A DNA stretch of 33,276 bases, from positions 1 through 33,276 of the IMG/VR virus record IMGVR_UViG_3300015202_000034; one strand, 5' to 3'. Made by a program: the position numbers and the translations under genes. Source of the stretch: a virus. Shown one piece after another: positions 16,611 through 24,789 of this stretch; the first letter of the stretch is position 1, and every line of letters begins with the position of its first letter. The notes under the pieces were generated by a model. It was given only the letters and a program-made list of their open reading frames with translations. It had not been told where the DNA came from and did not search any database.

Positions 16611-17701
16611 TACTTAGCCTTTTTAGGAAGTGTTTTGCCATCTTTTGCAAGAATAGCTTCAACAAACTTGTGGGCGTCTTTGCCTGGAGTTTTAGATTGC
16701 GTGACTGAACGAGGCAACACAATGCCGCCTTCGTCTAGTTTTTTAGCTACAGTGTCGTTTGCGTATGAGTTTTTAGCGCCGCCGACTTTTGGCGTGCCCT
16801 GAATCTTCTCGCCAGATGTCATTGGGTTGGCGCCTTTTTCTACCGACTTAACTGCCCCCGGTGAAAGGTACCGCTCGCCTGGAGAGACAAGAGCTTGTAC
16901 TTTACCGCCGCTAGCAAATTTTTGAGTCAAAAAGTCTGAAAAATGCGGTACGCTACCGCCTTCGGCTGCCAGCATCATAGCAGCGCCACCACCACCGCCA
17001 CCACCACCTGCCATGCCAGCCGCACTACCTGCACCTTTAGCCAAACCGCCAATAGCCGCCGCTTGGTTACCCAAAACACCCACTGTACCCGCCGAGTTAG
17101 CAGCGTTAACGCTTGCTTGACTTCCAACAGCCGCGTTGTTTTGACCTTGAATTGAATTAAGAAGGTTTTGTTGTTGGCCTTGTGCCGCCTGATTGTACGC
17201 TTGATTGCCTTGGGCTTGTTGTTGAACCTGTTGGCCAGCGATACCGCCCAATTGATTCATGGCGTTTAAGCTTTGGTTTGCTTGCATTGTAGCGGCTTGG
17301 CCTGCGGCCTGTTGTTGGTTAGCCCCGCCTTGCATTGCAGCTTGACGAGCGATTAATGCCGGGTTTGCAGATGAACCGCGTTGGCCTGCCATTAAAGCAG
17401 CTTGATTGGCTGTATTAGCGCCCGTAGATTGTGCTAGTTGCGCTTGTGCGGGGTTAGGGCCTGTGCCGTTGGCGACGCCCTGGAGCTGGTTAAATACGCT
17501 TGATTGGTTACCAACGCCGTTTTGACCCTGTAAAGCTTGAACAAATGCTTGTTGTTGAGCTAAGCCGCTTTGTGTCTGGTCATAAGCCGTAGTGGCTTGG
17601 CCTACTGTAGCCGGGTTTTGAATGTTTGCTTGTGCTGCGCTAGCAAACCCTGTTCCAGCGGCGCCGCCGCCAACACCAAGTAAACCACTAATCGCTGACA
17701 T
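16610..17701 (-). CDS. Gln/Ala-rich internal virion / ejection-associated protein
   Basis: 363 aa, first gene after the copy B element, with an SD (GAGG). Residues 1-25 are Gly/Ala-rich. About 30-210 are extremely Gln/Asn/Ala-rich, helical repeats. A Gly run (~230-240) precedes a C-terminal module: EGGSVPHFSDFLTQKFASGGKVQALVSPGERYLSPGAVK...GTPKVGGAKNSYANDTVAKKLDEGGIVLPRSVTQ. I recognise that module from other phages, where its function is unknown. The order nozzle, GNAT, this gene, then two very large proteins parallels T7 gp12-gp13-gp14-gp15-gp16. CAC-rich DNA (about 16985-17010) encodes the Gly run. Confidence 0.65.
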   Translation of the reverse strand: MSAISGLLGVGGGAAGTGFASAAQANIQNPATVGQATTAYDQTQSGLAQQQAFVQALQGQNGVGNQSSVFNQLQGVANGTGPNPAQAQLAQSTGANTANQAALMAGQRGSSANPALIARQAAMQGGANQQQAAGQAATMQANQSLNAMNQLGGIAGQQVQQQAQGNQAYNQAAQGQQQNLLNSIQGQNNAAVGSQASVNAANSAGTVGVLGNQAAAIGGLAKGAGSAAGMAGGGGGGGGAAMMLAAEGGSVPHFSDFLTQKFASGGKVQALVSPGERYLSPGAVKSVEKGANPMTSGEKIQGTPKVGGAKNSYANDTVAKKLDEGGIVLPRSVTQSKTPGKDAHKFVEAILAKDGKTLPKKAK

Positions 17702-17734
17702 ATATCCTCGTAGGTTTTAGACGCGGCTGTGCGT

Positions 17735-17757
17735 TCAATTATGACTTTCAGTCACAG
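17735..17757 (-). promoter_or_regulatory. Conserved hairpin element, copy B (putative late promoter or processing site)
   Basis: Minus-strand core GTGACT-GAA-AGTCAT then AATTGA, identical to copy A over 22 of 23 bases. It begins inside the last codon and stop of the GNAT-like gene (the TGA lies within GTGAC) and ends 34 bases before the start of the 363-aa gene. Its flanks share nothing with the flanks of copies A and C, so selection appears to act on the 23-nt block itself. No poly-T tail follows. Confidence 0.6.
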
Positions 17758-18192
17758 GGGTAAAGAGATGATAGTTTGAGGTACAAGCTTAAAGCCAAGG
17801 TGTGCTGCCCTTGCCAACACCCCATGATCTTCCGTAAAAGCTATAATACCTTTTAGTTTTAACTGTTTAGCACGTTCTATTAGTTCAGTTACGACCATGC
17901 TAATGCCCTCATGCCTTAAGCCGCTGGACATCTCAGCGTTGCTCACCAAGGTGTCAAGCTGAGCATACCCGCCCTCAACCATGCGCAAGAACCCAACCGC
18001 TATCGGCCCTGAATCGCACCGCGCCACGAAACCGCACTTTGGCAAGCCTTCTGGCGTTATGGCGTCAAAACCAACGTAGTTTTGCGAAAGCAATAAGCTT
18101 TGAACGGTTTTAAACATGTTTGGTGAGTAGTCCATAACCTCAACCAAAGCTTTGTCCTGCTTTTTGAACCCTGTAACCTTTTTTAGCTCCAA
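17752..18192 (-). CDS. GNAT-fold acetyltransferase-like protein (T7 gp13 position)
   Basis: 146 aa from a TTG start. The sequence has the GNAT strand/helix order: ELKKVTGFKKQDKALVEVMDYSPNMF (beta1-alpha1), GFVARCDSGPIAVGFLRMVEG (beta2-3), YAQLDTLVSNAEMSSGLRHEGISMVVTELIERAKQLKLKGIIAFT (motif A region; the canonical R/QxxGxG/A loop is modified to LRHEGIS) and HGVLARAAHLGFKLV (motif B). The TTG lies within the end of the nozzle gene (53-base overlap) and has no good SD. An ATG at 18135 (19 residues later) follows the upstream stop, but using it would remove the first GNAT strand. The degenerate loop may mean the enzyme is inactive, and the position suggests a virion or accessory role like T7 gp13. 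Confidence 0.7.
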   Translation of the reverse strand: MELKKVTGFKKQDKALVEVMDYSPNMFKTVQSLLLSQNYVGFDAITPEGLPKCGFVARCDSGPIAVGFLRMVEGGYAQLDTLVSNAEMSSGLRHEGISMVVTELIERAKQLKLKGIIAFTEDHGVLARAAHLGFKLVPQTIISLPL

Positions 18193-21163
18193 CTACGATG
18201 TTCATGCCCGAAAGGCTAAGGCCCTGACCAGCTTGAACACCGAGTGATGAGTCATAAAGCTCGGTAATTGTAATCTGAAACGTCTCGCATTTCTGCTTTG
18301 ATGGAAAAATTCTGGTTTCAAATACGTTGCTCGGCCCGCCCCAAACAGCGCTAGCTCCCCAAGAAGGGTCGTTACCATAAGGCGGCGAGTAGTTGTCGGG
18401 GGTCACTGTTACATACTGTGACGACGACGTGTTGTAATCGTAGGCAATTTGTACGCTAAGTTTAAAAGGAGTAAAATACGCCCCTAAAAGATACATAAAG
18501 TAAAAACGCTCATAACCCTGTAGTCCGGCTAAACTAATCCAGGAAGTAGTAAACGACAACAACACTGGGGCAGAGCCGTCAATATACGTGTTTGGCTGTT
18601 CTTGATATACAGTACCAGCGCTGTTTAAATAAGTATGGGCGCCTTGGTAAAGGGTTGAACTTACAGCCGATAAGTTTGTAAACGTGCCCCATTGCGAAAA
18701 ATAATAATCATACATTAATGTAATATTAGAGTTAGCTAGTAAAAATCGTATTTGATTAGTCCCAGGTATAACCTGAGCACTTTCAACTAGTTGGTTGTTA
18801 TATGACTCAACCGGTGCGCCGATATATTGTGTTTGAAGGTCTCGACCTAACAACCAAATACCTTTATCCGATTGAAACATAATACCCATGGGCATTAGCA
18901 CAATTGATTTAGGGTTTGTACACCCTACGCTTGAAGTAATAAAAACCGGGTCTGAAAAATCATTGTTGCCGCCCGTGTTGTCTGGTCCATTGCCTGTAAT
19001 GTAGTAGATAGCGTCTTTTTTAAACACAATCAACTTGTCGTCCATAGCTGACAAAGCCGTAATCGCGCCTGTGCTACCTTGAGCGCCCGAAGTGGGAGCA
19101 ACATAGATAGTAAAGAGATCAGACATCTCAACAGGGGTCGCTTGAATGACTTGTTTAGAGTACCACAAAAGGTTTTGATCTTCGGCATCGACTAAAAAAA
19201 GCCTGCTTTTAAACAAGCAAGAGACCGTCGACGCGGGGGCTGCAATGTTTTCAATAACACCGCCCGTTGTGTATAGCAGTGTTTGACCAAGAATTGCACT
19301 GTCTGCCAAAGTGTCGATAATAGTTACAAAGTCAATTGTCGTGTCGTTTAATACAGGCGTTGTAATGCTTGTAAACTGATAATAAACTTGTTGTGCAACA
19401 CTCCAACGGTAGCCCACAATGCGCACCGGGTTAGGTAATACTTTAGACGTAATACGCAAAGTTGGCACGTATATTGTATTTGAGCTGGCCGTTCCCGTTG
19501 TTATTTGACTAAGGGGAATAGACGGGGCCGACCGATGCAAGTTACCTTGATTGTCAGTCCATTCGTAACAAAACCTATAAAAATATGTTTGCGCAGTTAA
19601 AGCACCGCCTGTAACAGACGTTGTAACGGCTAAGTTTTCAGGCCACACGTTAAAGCCATGCTCAACAGGCTTTACGCCGTCGTACATCCAAAGCTTGCCG
19701 CCTGTTAAATGCAGCGTATCTCCAATTTCAGCGCTGTATTGACCAGAGGCGTTTAACGCAAACTCTGCTAAATTAATACCTGTTTGAGTGTAAATGGCGT
19801 TAACGGGCGTTCCTGGAGGCGAATTTGTAGTTTTGTTGACAGTCGCTAAGAAGTCTTTAATAGCATACGGAACGTAATGCGCCCCGTTAAAGAGCGACAC
19901 GTTTGGTAAAACTTGTGTGCTTTGGTACCCGCCCCCGTTTGCGTAGGCAAGGCGAAGGTATACGGTGCCTTTTAAATCAATTAAAAAGTAGGTGGGCTGA
20001 TTGCTTTCACCGTAGGTGACTAAAACGTAGGCAATTCCGTTGTCATAAAAAGCTTTAGACGCTAAGCCAACCGACCTTAAAATTACCACAGGTGTAGATA
20101 AAGCTAAATCGGCTTGTGCGACAGTCAAAAACGAAACGTAATCTGTTTGCGCGTTTGGAGCATAAGAATAAGTGTTTTTAGTCTCGTAAATAATTGATAA
20201 AACGCCTAAAGTAGCTGCGCTAGTTATTTGAGATAAAGACACCCCTGTAACGATTTGAGTCGCAGGGTTAACAACTCCCAAAGTTTGGTTGTATGCTGCC
20301 ACATACATATTGCCGGCTGTTGATGAAGTACCGTCCCAAAACGAAACCCAAACCACCGAAGAAGGCCCTGAAATGTCGGCGGTTAACGATACGAGAGACG
20401 CTGTGTGTGCCAGTATTGTTTTGGCGGCGCTTAATAAAAGCGTCCTAGAAATATAGTTAATTTTAACTGCATTGGCAGATGCGGCCCAAGAAATATACAA
20501 AGTATCGTTTGCAACTACTGCGTCATAACCAGACGTAATGCTTTGTAAATCGGTGCTAACATCCGCAGCGGCTAAAGGGCTTGCGGGCGTTGCAGTTGGA
20601 ATAGCCAAGTAACGAACATGAGGACTACCACTAAAAGTCGACAAAAACGTAATAACAAAATAAGCACCTAAAACAAACACTTTGGGCGAAGAGGCCGTGT
20701 TTTCTAGCAACACACTAGGTACAATTTGTTGTCCTGTGGCCACGTCAGAAACGACGTAATAAGGCAAACCGTTTTGAATGTAAACCGTACACGCAAGGCC
20801 TGTTGCCGATACAGCGGTGTCAATTCCTGTTTGAGAGGCGCTATTTCTAATAATTGACTGTGTTTTTAAACTTACCGACTGAATGCTACCTTGATTAAGC
20901 CATTGATTGGTTTCTTGGCTAAAAGCATACAAATTTGAGCCTGTAGCTAACAAGTTGCCGTTTAAAGTGGTTAACGTTGTTTGAAGTGCGTTGGGTAATT
21001 TTGTAATTTGCCCAAAGCCATTTCGCTTTGTTAGCGCGCCAGTTTTTGTAAAAACCGAGTTTTGGAGAGCAATAAACTTGCCCATTTGAACTTGTTTTGG
21101 GTCGGCCTTGGTGTCTACACCTTGACTAAAGTTAATTGGAACGGCTTGTTTATTAAGAGACAT
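18140..21163 (-). CDS. Tail nozzle / DNA-stabilisation beta-propeller protein
   Basis: 1007 aa. The N-terminus PINFSQGVDTKADPKQVQMGKFIALQNSVFTKTGALTKRNGFG is typical of podovirus tail nozzle or packaged-DNA stabilisation proteins (T7 gp12-, P22 gp10-like). The rest is beta-rich with repeated strand units, and the late segment MSDLFTIYVAPTSGAQGSTGAITALSAMDDKLIVFKKDAIYYITGNGPDN plus CTNPKSIVLMPMGIMFQSDKGIWLLGRDLQTQYIG matches the propeller part of such proteins. It should close the portal channel and form the end of the short tail. Its start overlaps the fibre gene stop by one base. Confidence 0.8.
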   Translation of the reverse strand: MSLNKQAVPINFSQGVDTKADPKQVQMGKFIALQNSVFTKTGALTKRNGFGQITKLPNALQTTLTTLNGNLLATGSNLYAFSQETNQWLNQGSIQSVSLKTQSIIRNSASQTGIDTAVSATGLACTVYIQNGLPYYVVSDVATGQQIVPSVLLENTASSPKVFVLGAYFVITFLSTFSGSPHVRYLAIPTATPASPLAAADVSTDLQSITSGYDAVVANDTLYISWAASANAVKINYISRTLLLSAAKTILAHTASLVSLTADISGPSSVVWVSFWDGTSSTAGNMYVAAYNQTLGVVNPATQIVTGVSLSQITSAATLGVLSIIYETKNTYSYAPNAQTDYVSFLTVAQADLALSTPVVILRSVGLASKAFYDNGIAYVLVTYGESNQPTYFLIDLKGTVYLRLAYANGGGYQSTQVLPNVSLFNGAHYVPYAIKDFLATVNKTTNSPPGTPVNAIYTQTGINLAEFALNASGQYSAEIGDTLHLTGGKLWMYDGVKPVEHGFNVWPENLAVTTSVTGGALTAQTYFYRFCYEWTDNQGNLHRSAPSIPLSQITTGTASSNTIYVPTLRITSKVLPNPVRIVGYRWSVAQQVYYQFTSITTPVLNDTTIDFVTIIDTLADSAILGQTLLYTTGGVIENIAAPASTVSCLFKSRLFLVDAEDQNLLWYSKQVIQATPVEMSDLFTIYVAPTSGAQGSTGAITALSAMDDKLIVFKKDAIYYITGNGPDNTGGNNDFSDPVFITSSVGCTNPKSIVLMPMGIMFQSDKGIWLLGRDLQTQYIGAPVESYNNQLVESAQVIPGTNQIRFLLANSNITLMYDYYFSQWGTFTNLSAVSSTLYQGAHTYLNSAGTVYQEQPNTYIDGSAPVLLSFTTSWISLAGLQGYERFYFMYLLGAYFTPFKLSVQIAYDYNTSSSQYVTVTPDNYSPPYGNDPSWGASAVWGGPSNVFETRIFPSKQKCETFQITITELYDSSLGVQAGQGLSLSGMNIVVGAKKGYRVQKAGQSFG

Positions 21164-22302
21164 TAGTTAATCCGCAGCCAAAGACTTGTATAACTAGGTG
21201 CGTTTCCAACGCCAGACGACGTTGAGCCTACAGAGCCCATAAGTTGCCAACTTCCAGCCAAAGTAATCGCCGAAGGATATTCTCTTGTAGTACTGCAAGG
21301 TATTAAAGAGCTTCCCGCTACAACGGTTCCAAAAGACAAATTTGTAGCGAGGCTGGGACCAAAAATATAAAACGCCATGACGTACGTTCCAACGGCACCG
21401 GGTGAAGAGACCGTTGCGATAGGTACGTTTGTCCCACCACCACCGCCTGTGAGGCCGTAACCCGGAACAATGGTTTGAACCGGTGTAAACGCTAGGTTAC
21501 CTGCTGTAATCGTGCTAGCGGCGATTTCGGTTGTTGTTACGGCTGCGAGCGCGATCTTAGTTGTTGTAACACTTCTGTCAAGAATTTTAACAGTTGTGAC
21601 GGCGTCGGTAGCAAGTTGCGTTGTAGTAATGCCACTTGGCGCCACGCGAATTATGTTTGAAACGATTGTGATCGTGGAACCGTCGACAGTGTACGGTGCC
21701 GACATATTGCCGTTGTTATCTAAAGTGACGATCTTTTGACTTGTTGGCAAAGTAGGCAAAACAATTTGATAGTTAGTTGATAGCCCACCAGGGGGCAATA
21801 ACGTCAAAGCGTACAAGCTGTTGGGGCTTATGTCTCTTAAAGAATAGGCGCCCGCGTCCATGTTGGCTGCGACACCGACGTCGGACTGCCATACAAACGT
21901 GCTAGAAATGGAAACATAAGTAGCTGAGGCCGGTGCAACAAGGTTTGAAATAGACCCTGGCGTGCCGGCAACACCGCCGCCTTGAGTGATTCGAATGTTG
22001 TTACCAAGGCCGTCAACGTAAAACAAATCATTACTTGACTTATAAATAGTATTGTTAGGCGGCATAGTGGCTTGTGCCACCAGTGTGAGGCCGGCGATGC
22101 CCGTTGCAAAATTTGAGTTAAACGTGAGGTTTGAATTGATGTTTAAAGCGCTTGCGGTGATTAATACGCCGCGTCCGGGCGTGTGATCGTGGCCGTCAAC
22201 TAATGTTAAGGACGAGTTAATGTCTGTAGCGTAGTCTGGTCCTGGTTCAATACCAACAACGGGAACAATTAATTGCATGTTAGGGCTGATTACAAAACTC
22301 AT
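21163..22302 (-). CDS. Tail fibre / tail spike N-terminal-type protein
   Basis: 379 aa. The start MSFVISPNMQLIVPVVGIEPGPDYATDINSSLTLVDGHDHTPGRGVLIT is a well-known phage pattern: a virion-binding head with the HDHxPGxGV motif. Strand-rich repeats follow (ALTLLPPGGLSTNYQIVLPTLPTSQKIVTLDNNGNM; SITTTQLATDAVTTVKILDRSVTTTKIALAAVTTTEIAAS is a TTxI repeat typical of fibre shafts), and then a C-terminal beta domain (YVMAFYIFGPSLATNLSFGTVVAGSSLIP). Probably a short tail fibre or its adaptor. Lies between the neck genes and the nozzle gene. Confidence 0.75.
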   Translation of the reverse strand: MSFVISPNMQLIVPVVGIEPGPDYATDINSSLTLVDGHDHTPGRGVLITASALNINSNLTFNSNFATGIAGLTLVAQATMPPNNTIYKSSNDLFYVDGLGNNIRITQGGGVAGTPGSISNLVAPASATYVSISSTFVWQSDVGVAANMDAGAYSLRDISPNSLYALTLLPPGGLSTNYQIVLPTLPTSQKIVTLDNNGNMSAPYTVDGSTITIVSNIIRVAPSGITTTQLATDAVTTVKILDRSVTTTKIALAAVTTTEIAASTITAGNLAFTPVQTIVPGYGLTGGGGGTNVPIATVSSPGAVGTYVMAFYIFGPSLATNLSFGTVVAGSSLIPCSTTREYPSAITLAGSWQLMGSVGSTSSGVGNAPSYTSLWLRIN

Positions 22303-22596
22303 TTAAAAAACCTCCAAGTCGACTACAACGGGGGCCGAAGAAAATAAGACGAGCGTTAGCGCTGGGGTTGGATTTGTGTCCTGAATGTCGTAAATCACCG
22401 CTGCGGCTCTAACTCGCGTGGTTTTCCAGCCAACAAGTTTTTCCCCGAGTAAATGATTTACGACGTTTTGCCCAGACACTAACGCCACGTTTTTTAAAAT
22501 AATGCTTTTGTTTGCCGGGTTGTTAATTACCGGTTCAATAGCAGACGCCCAAGGCGTTGATGAAAGGACCCAAGACATCTTTTGAGGGAGGCGCAT
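22303..22596 (-). CDS. Conserved phage neck-region protein, unknown function
   Basis: 97 aa. The pattern KMSWVLSSTPWASAIEPVINNPANKSIILKNVALVSGQNVVNHLLGEKLVGWKTTRVRAAAVIYD, then ALTLVLFSSAPVVVDLEVF, is one I recognise from many podovirus-like phages, always beside the adaptor and tail fibre genes. No catalytic motif. It overlaps the adaptor gene by one base (TAATG) and precedes the fibre gene (TAAATG). The constant position suggests a structural or assembly role in the tail. Confidence 0.7.
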   Translation of the reverse strand: MRLPQKMSWVLSSTPWASAIEPVINNPANKSIILKNVALVSGQNVVNHLLGEKLVGWKTTRVRAAAVIYDIQDTNPTPALTLVLFSSAPVVVDLEVF

Positions 22597-23645
22597 TAAA
22601 AGCCCCCAATCGAGCCGGAACCTCGAAAGCCGCCGTCCATACCGGCTTGGCGAGCGTCTGCAATAGTGTCGGGGCTGCCTGCGTCTCTGTTCGATGCCGA
22701 CTCTTCAATACGCTTCTCAAGAGCTGCCAGCTGCATTACAAGCGATTCTGTAGGCGACTCTTCTTTTGTTAAGGCGTAGTAGGCGGCTTTAACGATAACG
22801 TATTCGATCCAACCGCTAATACCGATGCTTGTGGTGTCGGTGTCTAATAGTAGTTCTTGGAGCCTTGGAATGTACCAGAGGCGGATTCTTTGACCAGCCG
22901 CCGGCGTTGGGACGAATTCAACGTTGCTACCCATAACGCGGTATTGCATGTTAAAGACGCCGTAGATCGTACTTGCCGTGTTTGGGTAAACAAACTTGTT
23001 TCGATCAGTAAAATTAAAGCGCTGAATGTTAACGTAGCCGTTAGGGCTATTAGTAAGGGCAAGGTCAACCCCTCTCATTTTGTAAAAAGGCGCTGGCGTG
23101 AGTGTTGTTTGATTTAAAGCGTTTGAAAACGTATTAGACCCGTTTGGAAGCGGGTATAAGTAGGTTTGGCCATCGGATGTAAATTCAATTGGAGTTGCGA
23201 GGAAGTAATCTTCGTATGTATTTGTTAATAGGTCGTATAACTCAAACATGGCTTGGTTAATATACCCGCGCCATTCTGGATCACCTACGAATTGACTGTT
23301 AACGCGGTCTGCACGCTGTTGGGCCGAAAGGCGTATCTGACTTAAAGTCATCTCACCTGTGGGGGCTGGAATGGCTGCCAGAGCGTTTGTTGAGGGGCCA
23401 GCGCCATTAGCGTTAATCGCTGTAACCTTGTACCAATACTGTGTGCTTAGCACTACAGCCGTGTCTAGGTATTGTGTCGCTAAAGGGCTACCAGAGACGG
23501 TAGCGATGGTTGTAAACGTGATGTTATCTAAGCTGCGTTGAACAACATAAGACGTAGCGCCGGGAGATAAACTCCACGACGCTAGAATCTGTTGATTAGA
23601 TGTTTGCACAGCAAATTGCTGCGGAATACCGGGTAAAGCTGCCAC
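22596..23645 (-). CDS. Head-tail adaptor with N-terminal fibronectin III domain
   Basis: 349 aa starting at GTG with SD AGAGG. Residues ~5-92 form a fibronectin type III domain (PGIPQQFAVQTSNQQILASWSLSPGATSYVVQRS...TQYWYKVTAINANGAGPSTNALAAIP). From ~97 the adaptor follows: MTLSQIRLSAQQRADRVNSQFVGDPEWRGYINQAMFELYDLLTNTYEDYF, typical of phage neck adaptors (SU10-type), then AAGQRIRLWYIPRL and GWIEYVIVKAAYYALTKEES. The adaptor joins portal to tail; the FnIII domain may decorate the neck or bind surface sugars. Fused Fn3 domains at this locus are seen in other phages, so the fusion is not unique. Confidence 0.8.
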   Translation of the reverse strand: MAALPGIPQQFAVQTSNQQILASWSLSPGATSYVVQRSLDNITFTTIATVSGSPLATQYLDTAVVLSTQYWYKVTAINANGAGPSTNALAAIPAPTGEMTLSQIRLSAQQRADRVNSQFVGDPEWRGYINQAMFELYDLLTNTYEDYFLATPIEFTSDGQTYLYPLPNGSNTFSNALNQTTLTPAPFYKMRGVDLALTNSPNGYVNIQRFNFTDRNKFVYPNTASTIYGVFNMQYRVMGSNVEFVPTPAAGQRIRLWYIPRLQELLLDTDTTSIGISGWIEYVIVKAAYYALTKEESPTESLVMQLAALEKRIEESASNRDAGSPDTIADARQAGMDGGFRGSGSIGGF

Positions 23646-23693
23646 AAAACCTCTGTTATATTAAAGAGTTAGCTCACTAGAGGTTAGTAAAGC

Positions 23694-24116
23694 TTACTCT
23701 CCACCGATAACAATAGACGAATCGCTAAGCATCAGAAGTACGTTTAATGCTGATCCAGAAGCTGGATCGGCCAAAGCACCTGCGGGGCTGAGCGTTTTAA
23801 CAATAATCTGAGTCCCAGCTGGCAGCGAAACGCTTGCGTTTGGTGCGTTTTGGATTTCGACAGTTGAAATGCCAGACAAACCACTAACAGGACTCTGCAT
23901 CGAACCCATAGCTGAAAACAAACGTGTGAAATTTGTCTGTAAATCCAAAGTAATGCGGTATGTTCCAACAGAAACACGCACAATAGATTTAACCATTGAA
24001 CCGACGCTTGATTGTACAGCGCCTGTAGCGCCAATCGTAGCAGTTGCAGTCACCATTACTGGTGCTTTGTGCATTGAATAGATCTTGCCGCCTGAAAGAT
24101 AGTTGCGATTAGCCAT
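23694..24116 (-). CDS. Conserved virion protein, first gene after element C
   Basis: 140 aa from ATG 24116, which has a good SD (AGAGGG, 6 bases upstream); a start at 24149 would add 11 residues and is not favoured. The sequence MANRNYLSGGKIYSMHKAPVMVTATATIGATGAVQSSVGSMVKSIVRVSVGTYRITLDLQTNFTRLFSA is a pattern I recognise from other phages, where the gene sits next to the adaptor. The rest is beta-rich with NAPNASVSLPAGTQIIVKTL. Probably a head decoration or neck protein; no catalytic motif. Confidence 0.75.
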   Translation of the reverse strand: MANRNYLSGGKIYSMHKAPVMVTATATIGATGAVQSSVGSMVKSIVRVSVGTYRITLDLQTNFTRLFSAMGSMQSPVSGLSGISTVEIQNAPNASVSLPAGTQIIVKTLSPAGALADPASGSALNVLLMLSDSSIVIGGE

Positions 24117-24203
24117 AAAAAACCCTCTATAACCCCAGCCTAGTTTCACCGTTAGGCACCTGGGGGAGCCTAAGCGGGCGAGGGTAGAGGGAATCTCCGG
24201 CCT

Positions 24204-24226
24204 TCAACTATGACTTTTCGTCACAG
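24204..24226 (-). promoter_or_regulatory. Conserved hairpin element, copy C (putative late promoter or processing site)
   Basis: Minus-strand core GTGAC-GAAAA-GTCAT then AGTTGA, matching copy B at 20 of 23 positions. The stem is 5 bp with a 5-base loop. Here the element also lies between inverted CCGGCC (24197-24202) and GGCCGG (24229-24234) arms, so a larger hairpin can form around it. It precedes the neck operon (140-aa virion gene, adaptor, fibre). A further inverted repeat, TTAGGC/GCCTAA, lies downstream at 24153-24174. Confidence 0.55.
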
Positions 24227-24245
24227 CGGGCCGGTTATATGCGGT

Positions 24246-24557
24246 TTAAAGGCGTTTTTTGTTAACGAAATCAAGCCTAACGACGCTGTTTTTTTCAAAA
24301 ACGTTTGTAATCACCGAAAAGGGCTTTTTTTCAGTCATCTGGTCTATAACGGGTTTGTTTGCCACGGTTAGCTTAAAGTCTTCCATGCACGCCCAAAGGC
24401 TTACAAACGGCCCCCGTCCTTTTGGATAGCGCTTGTCTCGCCAGCCGAAATTAGACACGGCCCCCACCAAGGGGTGCCCCTCCGGGACCTCGGTGTAAAG
24501 TTCAAAAGAACCAAGCTTAGGCATTAACAAGACTTCTTTTTTCTTGGTGTCAAACAT
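24246..24557 (-). CDS. Hypothetical protein
   Basis: 103 aa, no recognised domain. Basic overall (LYTEVPEGHPLVGAVSNFGWRDKRYPKGRGPFVSLWACMEDF, then SVVRLDFVNKKRL). The ATG at 24557 overlaps the upstream stop (ATGTTTGA), which supports it; Met12 at 24524 is a weaker alternative. It is the last gene of the accessory operon and ends ~20 bases before the copy C element. Function cannot be assigned. Confidence 0.6.
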   Translation of the reverse strand: MFDTKKKEVLLMPKLGSFELYTEVPEGHPLVGAVSNFGWRDKRYPKGRGPFVSLWACMEDFKLTVANKPVIDQMTEKKPFSVITNVFEKNSVVRLDFVNKKRL

Positions 24558-24789
24558 CTAAACCCACAATCGTGTTTAAAAAAGAACCTGTTTTAAGTAA
24601 ATCGCCATCAAAACCAGTGTTTTGAATGCGGCCTAAGACCTTAACTTGCACCTCGTATCTAAAGCCGAAGCTATCTTGGACGATAGTGCGAGATGTTGTT
24701 TCAGTTGATTGAGTATCTTCGCAATCAAATTTACAACCTTCCCGCTCTACCAAATAACCCACAATCTTTTGAAATAGCCAAGTTTTCAT
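24550..24789 (-). CDS. Hypothetical protein
   Basis: 79 aa from ATG 24789, which has a good SD (GAGGG, 6 bases) and forms a TGATG junction with the gene upstream; the TTG one codon earlier is not favoured. Contains C19 and C23 in an acidic segment (EGCKFDCEDTQSTETTSRT), followed by a beta-like region (GFRYEVQVKVLGRIQNTGFDGD). No family recognised. Confidence 0.55.
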   Translation of the reverse strand: MKTWLFQKIVGYLVEREGCKFDCEDTQSTETTSRTIVQDSFGFRYEVQVKVLGRIQNTGFDGDLLKTGSFLNTIVGLDV

